Assembly (NCBI RefSeq): GCF_022605165.1
Contig: NC_063080.1
Span: forward strand, 521,802 to 585,801
Source of the DNA: Purpureocillium takamizusanense
Taxonomy: Eukaryota; Ascomycota; Sordariomycetes; Hypocreales; Ophiocordycipitaceae
Reading direction: 5' to 3'
DNA: 64,000 bases
The notes beneath the pieces are model-generated. The model saw nothing but the letters and a program-made list of their open reading frames with translations, was not told the origin of the DNA and ran no database searches. The first letter of the stretch is position 1. Each line of letters opens with the position of its first letter. Shown here piece by piece: positions 1-10,763 of the stretch. The position numbers were made by a program, and so were the translations under genes.

Positions 1-808
1 GCCTCGGGGGCAGTGGCGATTTGATGCTTCTGGAATGCGGTGCGGCACTCAACTTCCCGCCTTGCCGAACCCGTCGTAATAACTCATCTTTGTTACGGGA
101 TCGGGAAGCAGGCGATGGAAATGGCCTGCGCTTACCGCCACAGGCAAGCTCAATTGCCTTTGCTGCCGCTCAATCGTAGGCAATAATTGACCCTAAAGAA
201 CTTACACTCCCTACCCGCATGGGCCGCTCGTCTACTGGTAGGGCGGCCAATTGACCACTCACAAAGCTCTCAAGTCGAGTCGACCGCCAACTCTGGTAGG
301 GAGTCGGGGCCGACGGCAGACTCCAAGACCACACATCTCGGGTCAACACAAAGCGGAAAGAACTCTCAGCGTCGGATTCATCCCAGGCTCTCGGAATGTT
401 TGACGCCATCACATTGAGGTGCTGCGAAAGGCCAAGAAGAAATGAACCACGGTGGCATCATGGTTTCTTGCCAGTATCCAGTCGACTGGGTCGCGTCGGA
501 TCACACGGGACTTGACGATACACTACTCACAGGCGATCCGACGTCCAGCGTTCTACGTCTTTGGCAATAGCGCTTTAGGCTTTTGCCTTTACGATGTTCC
601 GATACTCTTGTCTAGATCTTCAGGCGAGGCAGTGCTATGACTGAGGTGATCTGAGCGTCTATAAGTAGGCCTCGCATTCCCACTGGAGGCGATGGCACAA
701 CGCATTTAGTGGACGACCTACTTCATTCTCTTCATCCTCTTACTTCATATACGCCGGGGCCTACTCTCATCTTAAGACGCTACGCAGCCGTCACAACCGC
801 ATTCCGCC
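1..808. other. No gene recognised; 5' flank of the hydrophobin
   Basis: I see no convincing gene. The open frames here are short, mostly lack an ATG and show no family motif. The last 150 bp are probably the promoter and 5' leader of the hydrophobin at 809, with a TATA-like CTATAAGTAG at 659-668. Confidence 0.5.
659..668 (+). promoter_or_regulatory. TATA-like box of hydrophobin gene
   Basis: CTATAAGTAG lies about 140 bp upstream of the hydrophobin ATG, followed by a pyrimidine-rich leader. The spacing is normal for a filamentous-fungal core promoter with a leader of about 100 nt. This is inference from motif and distance only. Confidence 0.4.
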
Positions 809-1135
809 ATGAGATTCTCCGCCTTTATCTCGGCCCTGGCCCTGGGAGCAGCCGCCGCCGCCTCCCCTACCGAGGTCACCGCTCGCGAGATCAGGGCCCG
901 CGACAACTGCAACCAGTCCGGAAAAAACGTTGTATGCTGCAACGGCCCTCTCAGCTGCCTTCTCAACCTTCTGGGAGGGCCCTGTGGCGGGGACAGCTAC
1001 TGCTGCGACAACGGAGCCACCTCGGTAAGACTCTTCCACCTTCGCGGTGAATTCAAGACGGAGCCTTCATCGCTAACTTGCACAAAGGGCAACGGTGCGA
1101 TCGTTTTCAGCTGCCAAAATTTGGATTTTCTGTAG
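809..1135 (+). CDS. Hydrophobin-like small secreted protein
   Basis: Spliced product of 87 aa, with an intron at 1025-1087 (63 nt, GTAAGA...CTAACTTGCACAAAG). The intron is a multiple of three, so the unspliced frame also stays open. Residues 1-18 or so form a signal peptide (MRFSAFISALALGAAAAA). The mature part has the eight-cysteine hydrophobin order C-CC-C-C-CC-C: C-x8-CC-x5-C-x8-C-x5-CC-x14-C. Hydrophobins are secreted amphipathic proteins that coat spores and hyphae. The C3-C4 loop of five residues is much shorter than in classical class I (about 20-40) or class II (about 11) members. Related short-loop class I-like hydrophobins are common in Sordariomycetes. The start is the first ATG after the TATA-like box. 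Confidence 0.75.
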   Translation: MRFSAFISALALGAAAAASPTEVTAREIRARDNCNQSGKNVVCCNGPLSCLLNLLGGPCGGDSYCCDNGATSVRLFHLRGEFKTEPSSLTCTKGNGAIVFSCQNLDFL

Positions 1136-2933
1136 TCTATGGCTATATGCTTATCAGATGCTCACATTAATGTGCACGTGGTTGCTCCGAGCGCATAGTC
1201 AGCCGCTTCAGTTCTTACGATCAAGTGAGGCGCAGCTTTAGGCAAGCGTCAACGAGGCTTTAGCTGTGAGCGCGATAAATAGTGGTCTAACTCTTCCCTA
1301 TACGTATTTAATTAATACCATTCGTCCGTTTCTTGTTTCGTATCGGTGTATCTGTCTACTCAAAGCGGATGCTGATACCTCAAGTGCTGCCTCGGGAGGG
1401 CAACCATACAGCTACGTTGATCGACACGTTAACTCATTCCGTAATCACCCCCTCCGGGTGTTCCTGTTGCGCGACTGTTTAGCAGATATCTGACACTCAA
1501 GATTTTGTCCAATTGGCAAGGCAGAATCAGGGGTGAATAGGAAGATGTTTTATCGATGTAGAGCAATTCGACCTTGTCGATCGAGAACGCGACCAGCCTC
1601 AGCTATGCCTACCAGTGGATGGGATTGCCACCGTTTGTTCGTGAGGCACACCAATGCAACAATGGCTACGTGCAAAAGGTATGTCCTGTACGGAGGGGCA
1701 GTGTTTTCCGCACATCGACAACGAGGGTGAGATCAAAGAAAGGCCAAAGCGAACGAATGAAGAAAATGATTACGGCGAAGCAAAAGCAGCCGTTTCGATC
1801 CCCAACTTTCCGCCCATTGGCTTATCTCTATATGACGAGATAGCTAGCAGGCTTCTCCCTCGAGCCCACTAGGGCAACAACAATGATAGAGGAGAGCAAC
1901 ACGTCCGCATCGTCAGTCATTGTCATGGTTGAGAGCCAGGTTGTCATACACTGTAGGAGGACACTGCCGCCGTTGATGGAGTGGACATGCTCCTACTGGT
2001 GGGCTCCAACGACTTGTTGGCCGTCGCACTTGGCGATTCGTTGGATTCCCGGCCCCGGTGTTCCGTCAGGCTCTAGATTCCATGGTCAGCCTGGCTGGGC
2101 AACAACGGACCATGGCTGCCGGACCGCGAAGACAACGAAGTCAACAGGGCGCCAAGGAATCGTTATTACAGTGAGTGAGGGGGTGGCACATTTTCTGGCA
2201 AGCGCTGCTGTTATTCACGTCTGTGACGGGGGCCCTCAGTTGCCACGACCGTGCTAAAGGCCCACAGCGTCCGTCATGTCTGCGAGACTGAGCCTGACAT
2301 TGGCTCATGGCGTGTATTACTGTACCTTAATAACGCTGCTGCAGATGCGCCTGGTCTCGGGCCATCCATGCCAAGCGTTGGCATTCGTGTTGGGTGCTGC
2401 TGCTCCAATCCGCCAGAGGAGTCATCATGATCCAATGCTGCACTCCCCTGCACCAACGTTTGCCAAGTGGCCGTGACAGCAAACAAGCACCCGTCCTTTG
2501 TACCTTGAGATGTCTCTGCCATGTATTAGCCGACTAAAAACATGGAGCTACTGAGCAGCATCGGATTGCAGAGCGCGTAGTCATTTCATGCAGTGCTGCG
2601 ACATGCACACCGCCGGTCTGGGCTACAAAAGGTTGCGCACAGTATGGGAGAACATCTTCACTAAACAATCGAGCAATTATGAGGAGTAGGTAGAAGCGGG
2701 CCAGTGCCGATGTGCATAGCCGGAGGCTGTGAATTAACCGGCGTCAGGCGAGGTGGTCTGAGCAGTTGCTACGATTATACAAGCCTACCACAACTGCGCT
2801 TGCTTCGCCCAACGGCCTCGCTCAATTATAAGTTCCCGGTCGTCCTCTTTCTGGCGAGCCCTCGAAGTTTGAAACGCCTTCCGGGGACCATCGCCTGACC
2901 ATCGCAGCGTCTACACACAGCCCGAACGAAACA
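1136..2933. other. Intergenic, no gene recognised
   Basis: About 1.8 kb between the hydrophobin and the first MFS gene. Several open frames of 60-124 codons occur on both strands, but they overlap each other, most start only at TTG/GTG, and none shows a signal peptide or domain motif. The end is the promoter of the MFS gene (TATAAG near 2828). Confidence 0.5.
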
Positions 2934-4686
2934 ATGCCCACGACTCACAACGAGACCCTGGCGGCGCAGGACGAGCCACAGCCGTTGGCTCCCGTCGCAG
3001 AGGTGGCCATCGAGCTCAACGAGGACCTCAAAGGATTCGAAGCACACGAGCGACTGTTCCAGGCTATCGATCCACAAGAGGAAAAGAAGCTGGTCCGCAA
3101 AATCGACATGGTTATTTTACCAATCATGGCTTTTGTCTACCTGTTTCAGTGTACGTATACTAGTATAGAGCCTCGTGATGATGCGAGCGCCTTGGTTGAC
3201 GGATGATCGCTAACGACCGACGCACGGATTAGATGTCGACAAGAACTCCATCAACAACGCCGCCGTGTTTGGCTTGCGCAAGGACTGCGCCTTGAATGGC
3301 GTACAGTTCTCCTGGGTGGTATCTCTGTTCTACTTCGGGCAACTTGTTTCCGAGTATCCCGCCGCCTATCTTCTGTCTCGTTTCCGCGTGGCAACCTTCA
3401 TTGGCGCCACCGTAGTCGTATGGGGAATCGCAGAAATGTCCAACGGCGCACCCCATAATTTCCCTGGCCTTGCCGCTGCGCGTTTCTTTCTCGGGATTAG
3501 CGAGGGTGCAGTGAGCCCAGCCTTGTCATCATCACGTCGCTATGGTATCGCCGCGAAGAACATCCCATGCGTGTTGCCGCTTGGATATCCATGAACGGAA
3601 TCTCTCAAATCGTGGGTCCGTTGCTCATGTATGCCGTTGGCGTCTCTCACATGTCCATTGCAAGCTGGCGCGCGCTCTTTCTTGTTTGCGGAGCCATCAC
3701 AACGGCCTTGGGAATCGCCTTCATCTTTCTAATGCCAAAGGACACAACCACTGCTTGGTTTCTCAATGCTCGAGAGAGGGACCTAGCCACTCGACGCCTC
3801 GCCATCGACCGGTCTACCAGAGAACGTTCAGAGTTCAATAAGGCTCAGATGTGGGAGGCACTCAGGTCCCCCCTGACCTGGTTTTACTTTGCTTTCGCTA
3901 TTTGCGTTATGCTCACCGCTCCCATTCTCAAGGTATGCTATCAGGCGAGGCCCTTTTGACGGTATCATGTCGGATGGCAGCTAATGCAGGCCCACTTCTA
4001 CAGTTTTCGTCTCAGATAATAAACGGGTTCGGCTATGACAAGTACCGCACAATGCTTCTCGGAACACCAGGTGGCGTGATCTGTTTTGTGGGAATCTGGA
4101 TTGCCGCACTCGGCCCTCGCATATTCCCAAACACCCGAATTTATACGACGATTTTTGTCTCACTTATTCAGCTAGCGGGATCCGTCGTCCTTTTGACCGT
4201 CCCAGTCCACCAAGGGAACGCATGGGCCGTTGTCGTTGCCACATGGCTTGCGTCTTTGGTCTCGGCGCCTTTCTGTGGCGTAACAGCGCTCGTTGCGTCC
4301 AACGTGAAAGGAAACACCAAGAAATCCATCGTCAGTGTCGGTTTCTTCATTAGCTATTGCGTTGGAGCTATTGGTAAGGCCCATACACCAGCTGACTTCA
4401 TGCACATAAGTGGCTAATGTTTGTCTTATTAGTGTCCCCTCTTGCCTGGACGCAACACGATGCACCGCGTTATGTGAAGGGCTGCATCTTGTCCATTGTT
4501 AGCCTGATATGTCTCATCATTCTGCTTCTAATCTACCTCTACATCGTCACAGGTATCAACAAGAAACGGGATGCCCTTGCCGCACAGCGTGGAGCAGAGG
4601 CCGACGCGGAGGGAATGGAACGAGGCTTGTCGCTCGATTCAGATCTCACCGACGAGCAAGATATGGGTTTTCGATATAGTATCTAG
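2934..4686 (+). CDS. ACS/allantoate-permease-type MFS transporter, with a one-base frameshift
   Basis: MFS carrier of the anion:cation symporter (Dal5-like) family. Exon 1 is 2934-3150, and introns lie at 3151-3232, 3933-4003 and 4374-4432. The N-terminus is cytoplasmic and acidic. The first membrane segments carry the family hallmarks YVDKNSINNAAVFG, FYFGQLVSEYPAAYLLSR and RFFLGISEGAVSPA. Frame +1 continues to about 3522, where the family-conserved continuation (VIITSLWYRREEHPMRVAAW) is found one base out of phase. A single missing base at about 3522-3525 therefore interrupts the frame. No intron of plausible size can bridge it. After the shift the protein runs normally to a hydrophilic C-terminus at 4686. 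It is either a recent pseudogene or a sequencing error. The neighbouring Zn2Cys6 gene at 4852-6811 is convergent. Confidence 0.85.
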
Positions 4687-4851
4687 GCTTCGACTACCAG
4701 CGCCCTTCGGCGCAAGCCTTAGCTCGTTGGGCGGGAGCGGGAGATTCGTTTGCAATTGATACTCTCTTGCTGACACCATCTGCTTCGGCTATATGGAGCT
4801 ATATTCAGACCTGCAGTAACAATCGGCCTGAGTACGTATTGTTCCATAGCT

Positions 4852-6811
4852 CTAGTTCGAGTCCCATTGGGGCCAGCTGTCAGTGTTTGTCACCAGGCCT
4901 AAGAGTTCCGAGTCTATAAAGTCAGGGAACGGGAAGGCGATGTCTGACTCAGTTTCGTCTTCTACGCTCGGTATAGCCATTGCAGACTCCCTGAGCCCCG
5001 TGTCAGCGGCCATGCCATGAGGGCCAGAGCAGCTTCTGAGCTTTTTGAGCTTCATCGTAAGCGTCTGGCTAAACATGTAGGAGATGTGGCACCGTAGGCC
5101 AATCGACTTCAACCAACTCGCAAGCTTAATGACTAGCCGATCAAGTGCGACAACATCATGCCCCGCCATTTGGAGGTTTGAATCATATGTATGAAGGATT
5201 TGAGTGAGCGTGAGGGCTGAGAAGGTCAAGATGTGATATATGTGATCCGTGAGGTGGCGCGTCCGTTCGTCTGCCGTTTCTATGGCCAGGTTGATGATCG
5301 TCTTGGAGAGGTAAACCATCTCCGCAAGTATCGAACTCTTGGAGCTTGTGGAGGTGCTGCACAAGGCTTGATGACTCGTCAGCAGCTGTCCAAAGTAAAA
5401 GCCCATCTGCAAAAACTGAGATCGTTGTTGACCTGAGTAGTCAGCTTCTTGAAGGTGTCTACAAATTCTCCCATATGATACTCACCAAATAACGCAGACC
5501 AGCGTTGTTTCCAAGTCTGTAGCATGGTGTTGGCACCTGTGGTAACTGGCTGACTGTTGCAGGACTCTTGATAGATGAACCAATATAGCTGCACTTCTGC
5601 AACCATCCGAGCCTCATAATTGGTGGCATCGTCCCCTTCAGCCATCCGCAGACATTGGTCGATCTGAGCCTGATTGAGAAACGACTGTCGTTGGAGCACC
5701 ACGCAGTACCTGCGAGCATTAGATCGACGGTACCCATAGAAAAGTAACTGAATGTTAAAACGTACTGCAAGTGCGCAACGCAAAGATGGTTCCAAAGATA
5801 TATGACGTCCAAGTCGCCTTCTTGTGATGAGGCTCGCTTATACGAGGGCTGAAGAATGCGCGCAAAAGTAGGGCTCGCTGTTGCTTGCATGAAAGCATGG
5901 CTGGTGAGAAGCCAACTGTCAATACTCAGAGGTCGTTGCCCGATAGTCGATGACCAGAGGCTCAGAATCACGACGGCTTGGAAAAACTCTATGGGCTGAT
6001 CCGCCACGAGCATCGCCTTTTGTAGCAGCTTCATGACTTCTTGGAAGAGCTTCGGGGCCAAGTGATCGGCAAGATCTTGCGTTATATGCCGCACGGCAAT
6101 GAGCAAGACGCTGTAGAGCAGCAAGCGGGCTCGCTTGGTCTGCAATTGGAGCATGACAGTGGGGAGGTCCTGCGAGAATCTGACCCAGCGACCATAATGC
6201 TCATGGAACCTGCGTGTCGTAAGTTAGGTGAGCCAAGTGAGGCTTTAAGGTCCGCGCACTGACATTTGGATGAGAGAGTTGGCCATTGTCGCTGTCATCA
6301 GTCCACTGGCAATGATGTCTGGCTCCGAGACTTCAATGCCGTCGTCATGGGACTGAGAGGTAGTAAGCCCAGCGTCAGCCGCGGCGTCTCGAATCAGCAA
6401 AACAGGGGCACGATTGCGCTCCGGAGATTCCGCCGAGGGAGTGTTTGTCAAAGTCAGCCTCCCGAAATTGGCATCGAGACGCTGAACGACAGTCTGCATT
6501 GCTGTCTCAAGACGCGCAAGCCTGTGCTGGATCGCAATAAGTCGCAAGGCCTTCTCATGGTCGGGGTGTGCGCCTATTCCTTACCTTTCGGATACGGAAC
6601 CATCGTTTCGCGCGGCTGCTGGACTACGCAAATCTGAATGAGGCTCATAGATTGGCCGTATATGCGGCGACCGCTGTAGCGAGCATGGTTGGGAAAGTGT
6701 CTCACAGCGGAGACAGGTGCCACCACTGACTTGCGGCACGTAACACCTCGTCTTGTACTTGTGGCAGAGATCACACGCTTTGGAAGCCCTCGCTGATCGT
6801 AGAGGGGGCAT
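4852..6811 (-). CDS. Zn2Cys6 fungal transcription factor
   Basis: Spliced product of 577 aa with exons 6811-6585, 6521-6264, 6209-5766, 5709-5486 and 5432-4852; all four introns are 53-63 nt and the phases agree. The zinc cluster at about residues 13-43 reads CDLC-x6-C-x9-CLRC-x6-C. It is followed across intron 1 by a short coiled-coil-like stretch (LARLETAMQTVVQRLDANF). The middle contains FHEHYGRWVRF, typical of the region after the linker in fungal-specific TF domains, then helical segments. The C-terminus is acidic (DETESDIAFPFPDFIDSE), a plausible activation region. Start chosen at the ATG 12 codons before the first Cys; the longer frame begins only with GTG. It lies between two MFS carriers and may regulate them (inference). 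Confidence 0.88.
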
Positions 6812-7294
6812 GCTTCTGGATGCGTAAAACACCGTATTTCCGTGGCCATGACTGAAGCAGTCACGAGGTATAGAAGGCCACTTGTATTTCACAAGGTAAA
6901 GCAGATATGCATTGCCCTATCGCCCTAGGTGATAAGAAATGTCGTGATGACACGTGATAATCTACGTGACGCGATCTGACCTAGCTGTTTGAAGAAAGGC
7001 AAGTCTGTTGCCGACAACGTGCTAATAATAAGCCCGACCTGACGAGCGGGGAAAGCTTCAACTGTTCTAGTGGAAAATGGGTACCCTGGGCTGAATACGA
7101 AGTAATTCTTCTTTGATCCGCGGCGGGCATTCATCACCTACGCGTCGAGTCACAATAACAAAAACTGCGATGAGCAATCACTTAAGCGCTCTTCTGAAAC
7201 GAGATGCTGTGGCATTCCATGCAATTAGTACCATGTTCGGCGGAATCTCCAAGTCCAACGTACCACCGCCTGTACTCCCACGAACGCATCACGG
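6812..7294. other. Intergenic, promoter of the Zn2Cys6 gene
   Basis: About 480 bp between the 5' end of the minus-strand regulator and the 3' end of the minus-strand MFS gene. No gene seen. Contains CACGTGATAATCTACGTGA near 6951-6969, a CACGTG E-box-like core that could be regulatory. Confidence 0.4.
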
Positions 7295-8968
7295 TTAAAC
7301 TTTTATGTCGGCGATCTCTTGCCGCGTTTCAAACTCAGATTGACCTTCCACACCCGCATCGCCGTTGTCGAATATCCGATACAGCACTTTCCAAACAAGA
7401 ATGACCGCTGAAGCGGCAAGGGCACAAACTGCGGCGATTACCAAGCCACGCTTGTATCTGGGAGCATCTGGATGCTTGTCAGCCTTTCGGATTCCAAGAC
7501 ATGGGGATCTCACTTCGCTTACCTTGCTGTCGGAACAATTGGTTACCAGGAAAGTTTGCTAGCTGGATACTCATCACATACGCGGCCAGTGCTATCGGAC
7601 GCTTGTAGTCCTGCATCTTGGTCGCGAGCCACGCTGCGCTAATTGCCTGTGCACTGCCCATACCCATCTGCGTCCATACGACACCGCCTATGCGCGAATC
7701 GCCTCATCAGCGTTCTGTTTCAAGTTGCGGGTAGGTAGCTCTTACCGTAGAGACCCCATTTTCCAACGCCCCTGGGCGCCAAAGCCAGCCACAGGAGTCC
7801 CGCAGCTCCCCACGCATACCCCACGGCGATATGTATACCGCGCTCGTGGAATTTGTCACTGCTGAATGCTAGGGACACAGAGAGGATCAATGCGCATACA
7901 CTGCCCACAGAGTTGAGACCATTTGCTTGCAAGGCAGTGAAGCCGAGGGACTTGATGATGGACGGCGCGTACGTGTTCATCGGCGCAATCATGACCATGG
8001 ATAGAAGGGCCGCAACAAGATGGCCATACAACCTGCAGTCGGCGAAGGTATCGATGATGTGGGAGGGTAACACCGGCTTGCGGTATCTGTGGGCTTTGCT
8101 GGGGTCGTTTCTGATGACTCTGGTGACGATGATGGCCGCTTCGCGGTCACTGAAAAGATTGAACGACTTGCCGAAGAAGGTCTTGGGCTCAGCAGCGCCG
8201 TGAGGAAGGTAGAGATAGGCAGCAACCCCAAGGACACAAGTCAAGACGCCCTCTGCGTCGAGTTAGTGTTGAGAATGGTGGTATAGGGTGACGATTCCAG
8301 TTGTTGGACTTACCGATAATGAACAGCCACTGCCAGCCTTGTAGCCCATCTCGACCGCTTAGAGAGACGAGTCCCAATGACAATGGCCCACCCAGCGCGC
8401 CCGCAACGCTATTTGAGGCCCAGAAGATCGCATATCGCAACGCAAGTTCCTCGTTTGTGTAGAACTTGGCAATGTAAAGGGCAAAGCCGGGAATATAACC
8501 ACCTTCCAGAGCACCTATGAAGAATCTGGCAATGCAGAGCCCGGTAGCATTCTGTAGAAAAGCCTGACTCCAGGTCGCCACTCCCCAGAGAAACATGGTA
8601 ACCGGAAGGAATCTCTCTGGCCCGACATATCTGCTGATAAGATTGAAGGGCAACTCAGTGACGATGAATCCAACTGTGAAGAGAGTTTGCGCGAGGTTGA
8701 TGTCCGAGTTGTCCACATTGATGTCTTTGCGAAGCGTGTCGGTTAAGGCATTGCCAATATTTGTGCGGTCGAATTGGAGAAAGCAGAAACATAACACGAT
8801 GACGGGCATGATCAGAAAGTCGAGCTTGAGTACAGCTCGCCGGCTCTCCCCCGGCTGAATCTCCAGTTGATGGTCATAACCAGGAACTTCAACGGCCTCT
8901 TTCGAGATCACGCTGGCCCCCCGTGCACTTCCCTTACTCTGTGAAGCACTGTCTGGAGTCGTCTTCAT
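7295..8968 (-). CDS. ACS-family MFS transporter (organic anion/vitamin type)
   Basis: Spliced product of 499 aa with exons 8968-8314, 8252-7746, 7687-7523 and 7467-7295; introns are 55-62 nt with GTAAGT/GTAAGA/GTAAGC donors. After a hydrophilic N-terminus of about 55 residues come twelve predicted membrane segments. Family hallmarks are FDRTNIGNALTDTLRKD in TM1, TELPFNLISRYVGPERFLP, ARFFIGALEGGYIPGFALY, and WLFIIEGVLTC formed across the first splice junction. Relatives transport nicotinate, pantothenate, allantoate or other organic anions; the substrate here cannot be read from sequence. The preceding in-frame codon in the longest frame is TTG, so the ATG at 8968 is taken. It shares a divergent promoter with the arylsulfotransferase-like gene at 9476. 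Confidence 0.9.
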
Positions 8969-9475
8969 TGTGTCGTATCTCAACAGGGGTCGTACGGCTG
9001 TGTGCCTTTGGATTACTCGAGGGCCCTAGGCGAACCGACCACAGCCCACAGTTCGGTGTCATGTTGCGACTCTTCTTTCCGCCGCAGTCTTATACTCGTG
9101 TTCTGTTTTGCTGAGTGTTGATACGGATTGACTTCCCCGGAGCTGCCTTGACTGGAACATCTCGAACATGAAGATACCATGAAGTCGATAAATGGCGTGC
9201 TGATAGACGGCAGCCTATGGCAGGCCAACCTGCTTCACTAGACCCTGATCAGATTGCGATGGCGCCTTCGATGGGCCGGGTTTGCCGCCAGCATGCCGTC
9301 GGCACATTGTGGGGCCGTGGGCATGCCGACGGCCTAGTAAATCATGACGCTGATGTCGCTAGAGCATGTGAACAAAGCTCGATGGTCAAGCAGATATATT
9401 TTGTGAACTTGTTCAGGCATTTTGTTATAACCTGGTAAAGTGAGTCCTCTCATTACGCGGCACAGCCAACGGATC
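8969..9475. promoter_or_regulatory. Divergent intergenic region between MFS and arylsulfotransferase-like genes
   Basis: About 500 bp separate two divergent start codons, so this stretch must hold both promoters. It contains an inverted pair GCCGTCGGCA (9295-9304) and TGCCGACGGC (9324-9333). Each arm is itself a CCGnCGG everted half-site pair of the kind bound by Zn2Cys6 proteins. Two Zn2Cys6 genes lie nearby. Confidence 0.5.
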
Positions 9476-10639
9476 ATGGAACAGAATACTCTCAAGCGCC
9501 GACGAATCGGCCTCACAGGCGTCGACAAGGAGCGATCATTTGGCGGCTATACCTTGTTCTGCCCGTTAACTAGCGACATTGCATATCTAATTGATATTGA
9601 AGGCAACGAGGTTCATTCTTGGAAGCTCCCCGGCAGAATCGGGAGGCACGCTCGCATCCTCCCCAACGGCAATCTCGCGGTCAACACACTTCGCGCGCCA
9701 CAGTCCGAGACTACAAAAGACGGGGGCCCTTTCCCATTCCCTTTCTTCAACAAATATGGAGGCGGGGTCATGAGCGAGCTCGACCCTGATGGCAATGTGG
9801 TTCGGCAATTCACGGACCCTCTTGGCCACCACGACCAATATCATTTTGGTGACGGTCGGCTCCTGTACACCGGCCTCGAACCCCTGTCCGTAGAGGACTC
9901 AGCGAAAGTTATTGGGGGCGTTCCCGGCACCGAGATTGACGGAATCACGTACGCAGACACGATCAACGAAGTCGATGCGCAAGGCAAATTGCTCTGGCAG
10001 TGGAAGGTCTCGGAGAGGCTTCCACGTGCTGAATATCCTCTCCAGTCTCACTACACACGGGAGCATTATCCCCTGATCAACTCGGTGCTTCCATTGCGGG
10101 ATGGGAAGCATATTCTAGCCTCAATGAGATCAGTCTCTGCCGTGGTCATCATCGAAAAGTCCACGGGCGACATTGTCTGGAAAGTCGGCTCCGACGTGCT
10201 TGCTCAGCAACATAACGCGACAGAATTGGGGAATGGGAATATCCTCATCTTTGACAACGGCGCCTTCCGGGATGGTGAGTCCGTCACATACACCAGAGCT
10301 GTCGAGATCTCGCGGTATGGCAAGAAGATCGTGTGGGAGTACCGCGACAAGTCGCAGATGCACAACTTTTTCACACCTTTCATGGGTAGCGCTCAGAGGT
10401 TGCCCAATGAAAACACCCTCTTATGCGAGAGCGCTTTTGGCAGGGTCTTTGAAGTGACGCCGGAAGGGTACGTCTGCTGGGAGTATGTCAATCCCCATTT
10501 CGCGCCCTACCCGGACGAGGTAACCGCAAAGATCTTCCCTGGGGAGTCCAACGCTCTGTTCCGAGCCTACCGATATTCTTTGGACGAGATACCTTGGCTG
10601 AAGCAAAGACTTGGCGGTTCATCTTGCACTGTGCAATGA
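9476..10639 (+). CDS. Arylsulfotransferase-like (ASST) beta-propeller protein
   Basis: Intronless, 387 aa. The upstream in-frame GTG at 9440 is not credible in a fungus, so the ATG at 9476 is used. Repeated propeller-blade motifs recur: GNEVHSWKLPGRIGRHARIL, DPDGNVVRQF, AQGKLLWQWKV, STGDIVWKVG, GKKIVWEYRD and PEGYVCWEYV. Family-type segments are HHDQYHF, QQHNATELGNGNILIFDNG and SAQRLPNENTLLCES. ASST enzymes of bacteria transfer sulfate between phenols through a catalytic histidine. The fungal branch is mostly uncharacterised, so I assign fold and family, not reaction. There is no signal peptide, so it is probably cytosolic. It lies between a carrier and an aldolase-family gene, which suggests a metabolic role in that block. 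Confidence 0.8.
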   Translation: MEQNTLKRRRIGLTGVDKERSFGGYTLFCPLTSDIAYLIDIEGNEVHSWKLPGRIGRHARILPNGNLAVNTLRAPQSETTKDGGPFPFPFFNKYGGGVMSELDPDGNVVRQFTDPLGHHDQYHFGDGRLLYTGLEPLSVEDSAKVIGGVPGTEIDGITYADTINEVDAQGKLLWQWKVSERLPRAEYPLQSHYTREHYPLINSVLPLRDGKHILASMRSVSAVVIIEKSTGDIVWKVGSDVLAQQHNATELGNGNILIFDNGAFRDGESVTYTRAVEISRYGKKIVWEYRDKSQMHNFFTPFMGSAQRLPNENTLLCESAFGRVFEVTPEGYVCWEYVNPHFAPYPDEVTAKIFPGESNALFRAYRYSLDEIPWLKQRLGGSSCTVQ

Positions 10640-10763
10640 TTTGCCGGGGACTTGGTCACTGCGTCTGACACGGTGGGCGAGCGGCTCAAGGGCAAATACG
10701 AAGTGATATACTTCTCTTCGACTTAGACAGGCTGAAGTAGAGTAATTAAAGACGTCATATGCT

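Noticed and set aside
1883..2257. 124-codon open frame starting with ATG
   Set aside because: Amino-acid composition looks random (many Trp, Cys, Pro) and no motif or promoter supports it.
3511..3520. GTGAGCCCAG in the MFS gene as a possible intron
   Set aside because: Ten bases are far too short to be spliced; a one-base deletion explains the shift better.
6551..6584. A 34-nt intron in the Zn2Cys6 gene
   Set aside because: Too short and out of frame; the 63-nt alternative (6522-6584) restores the coiled-coil reading.
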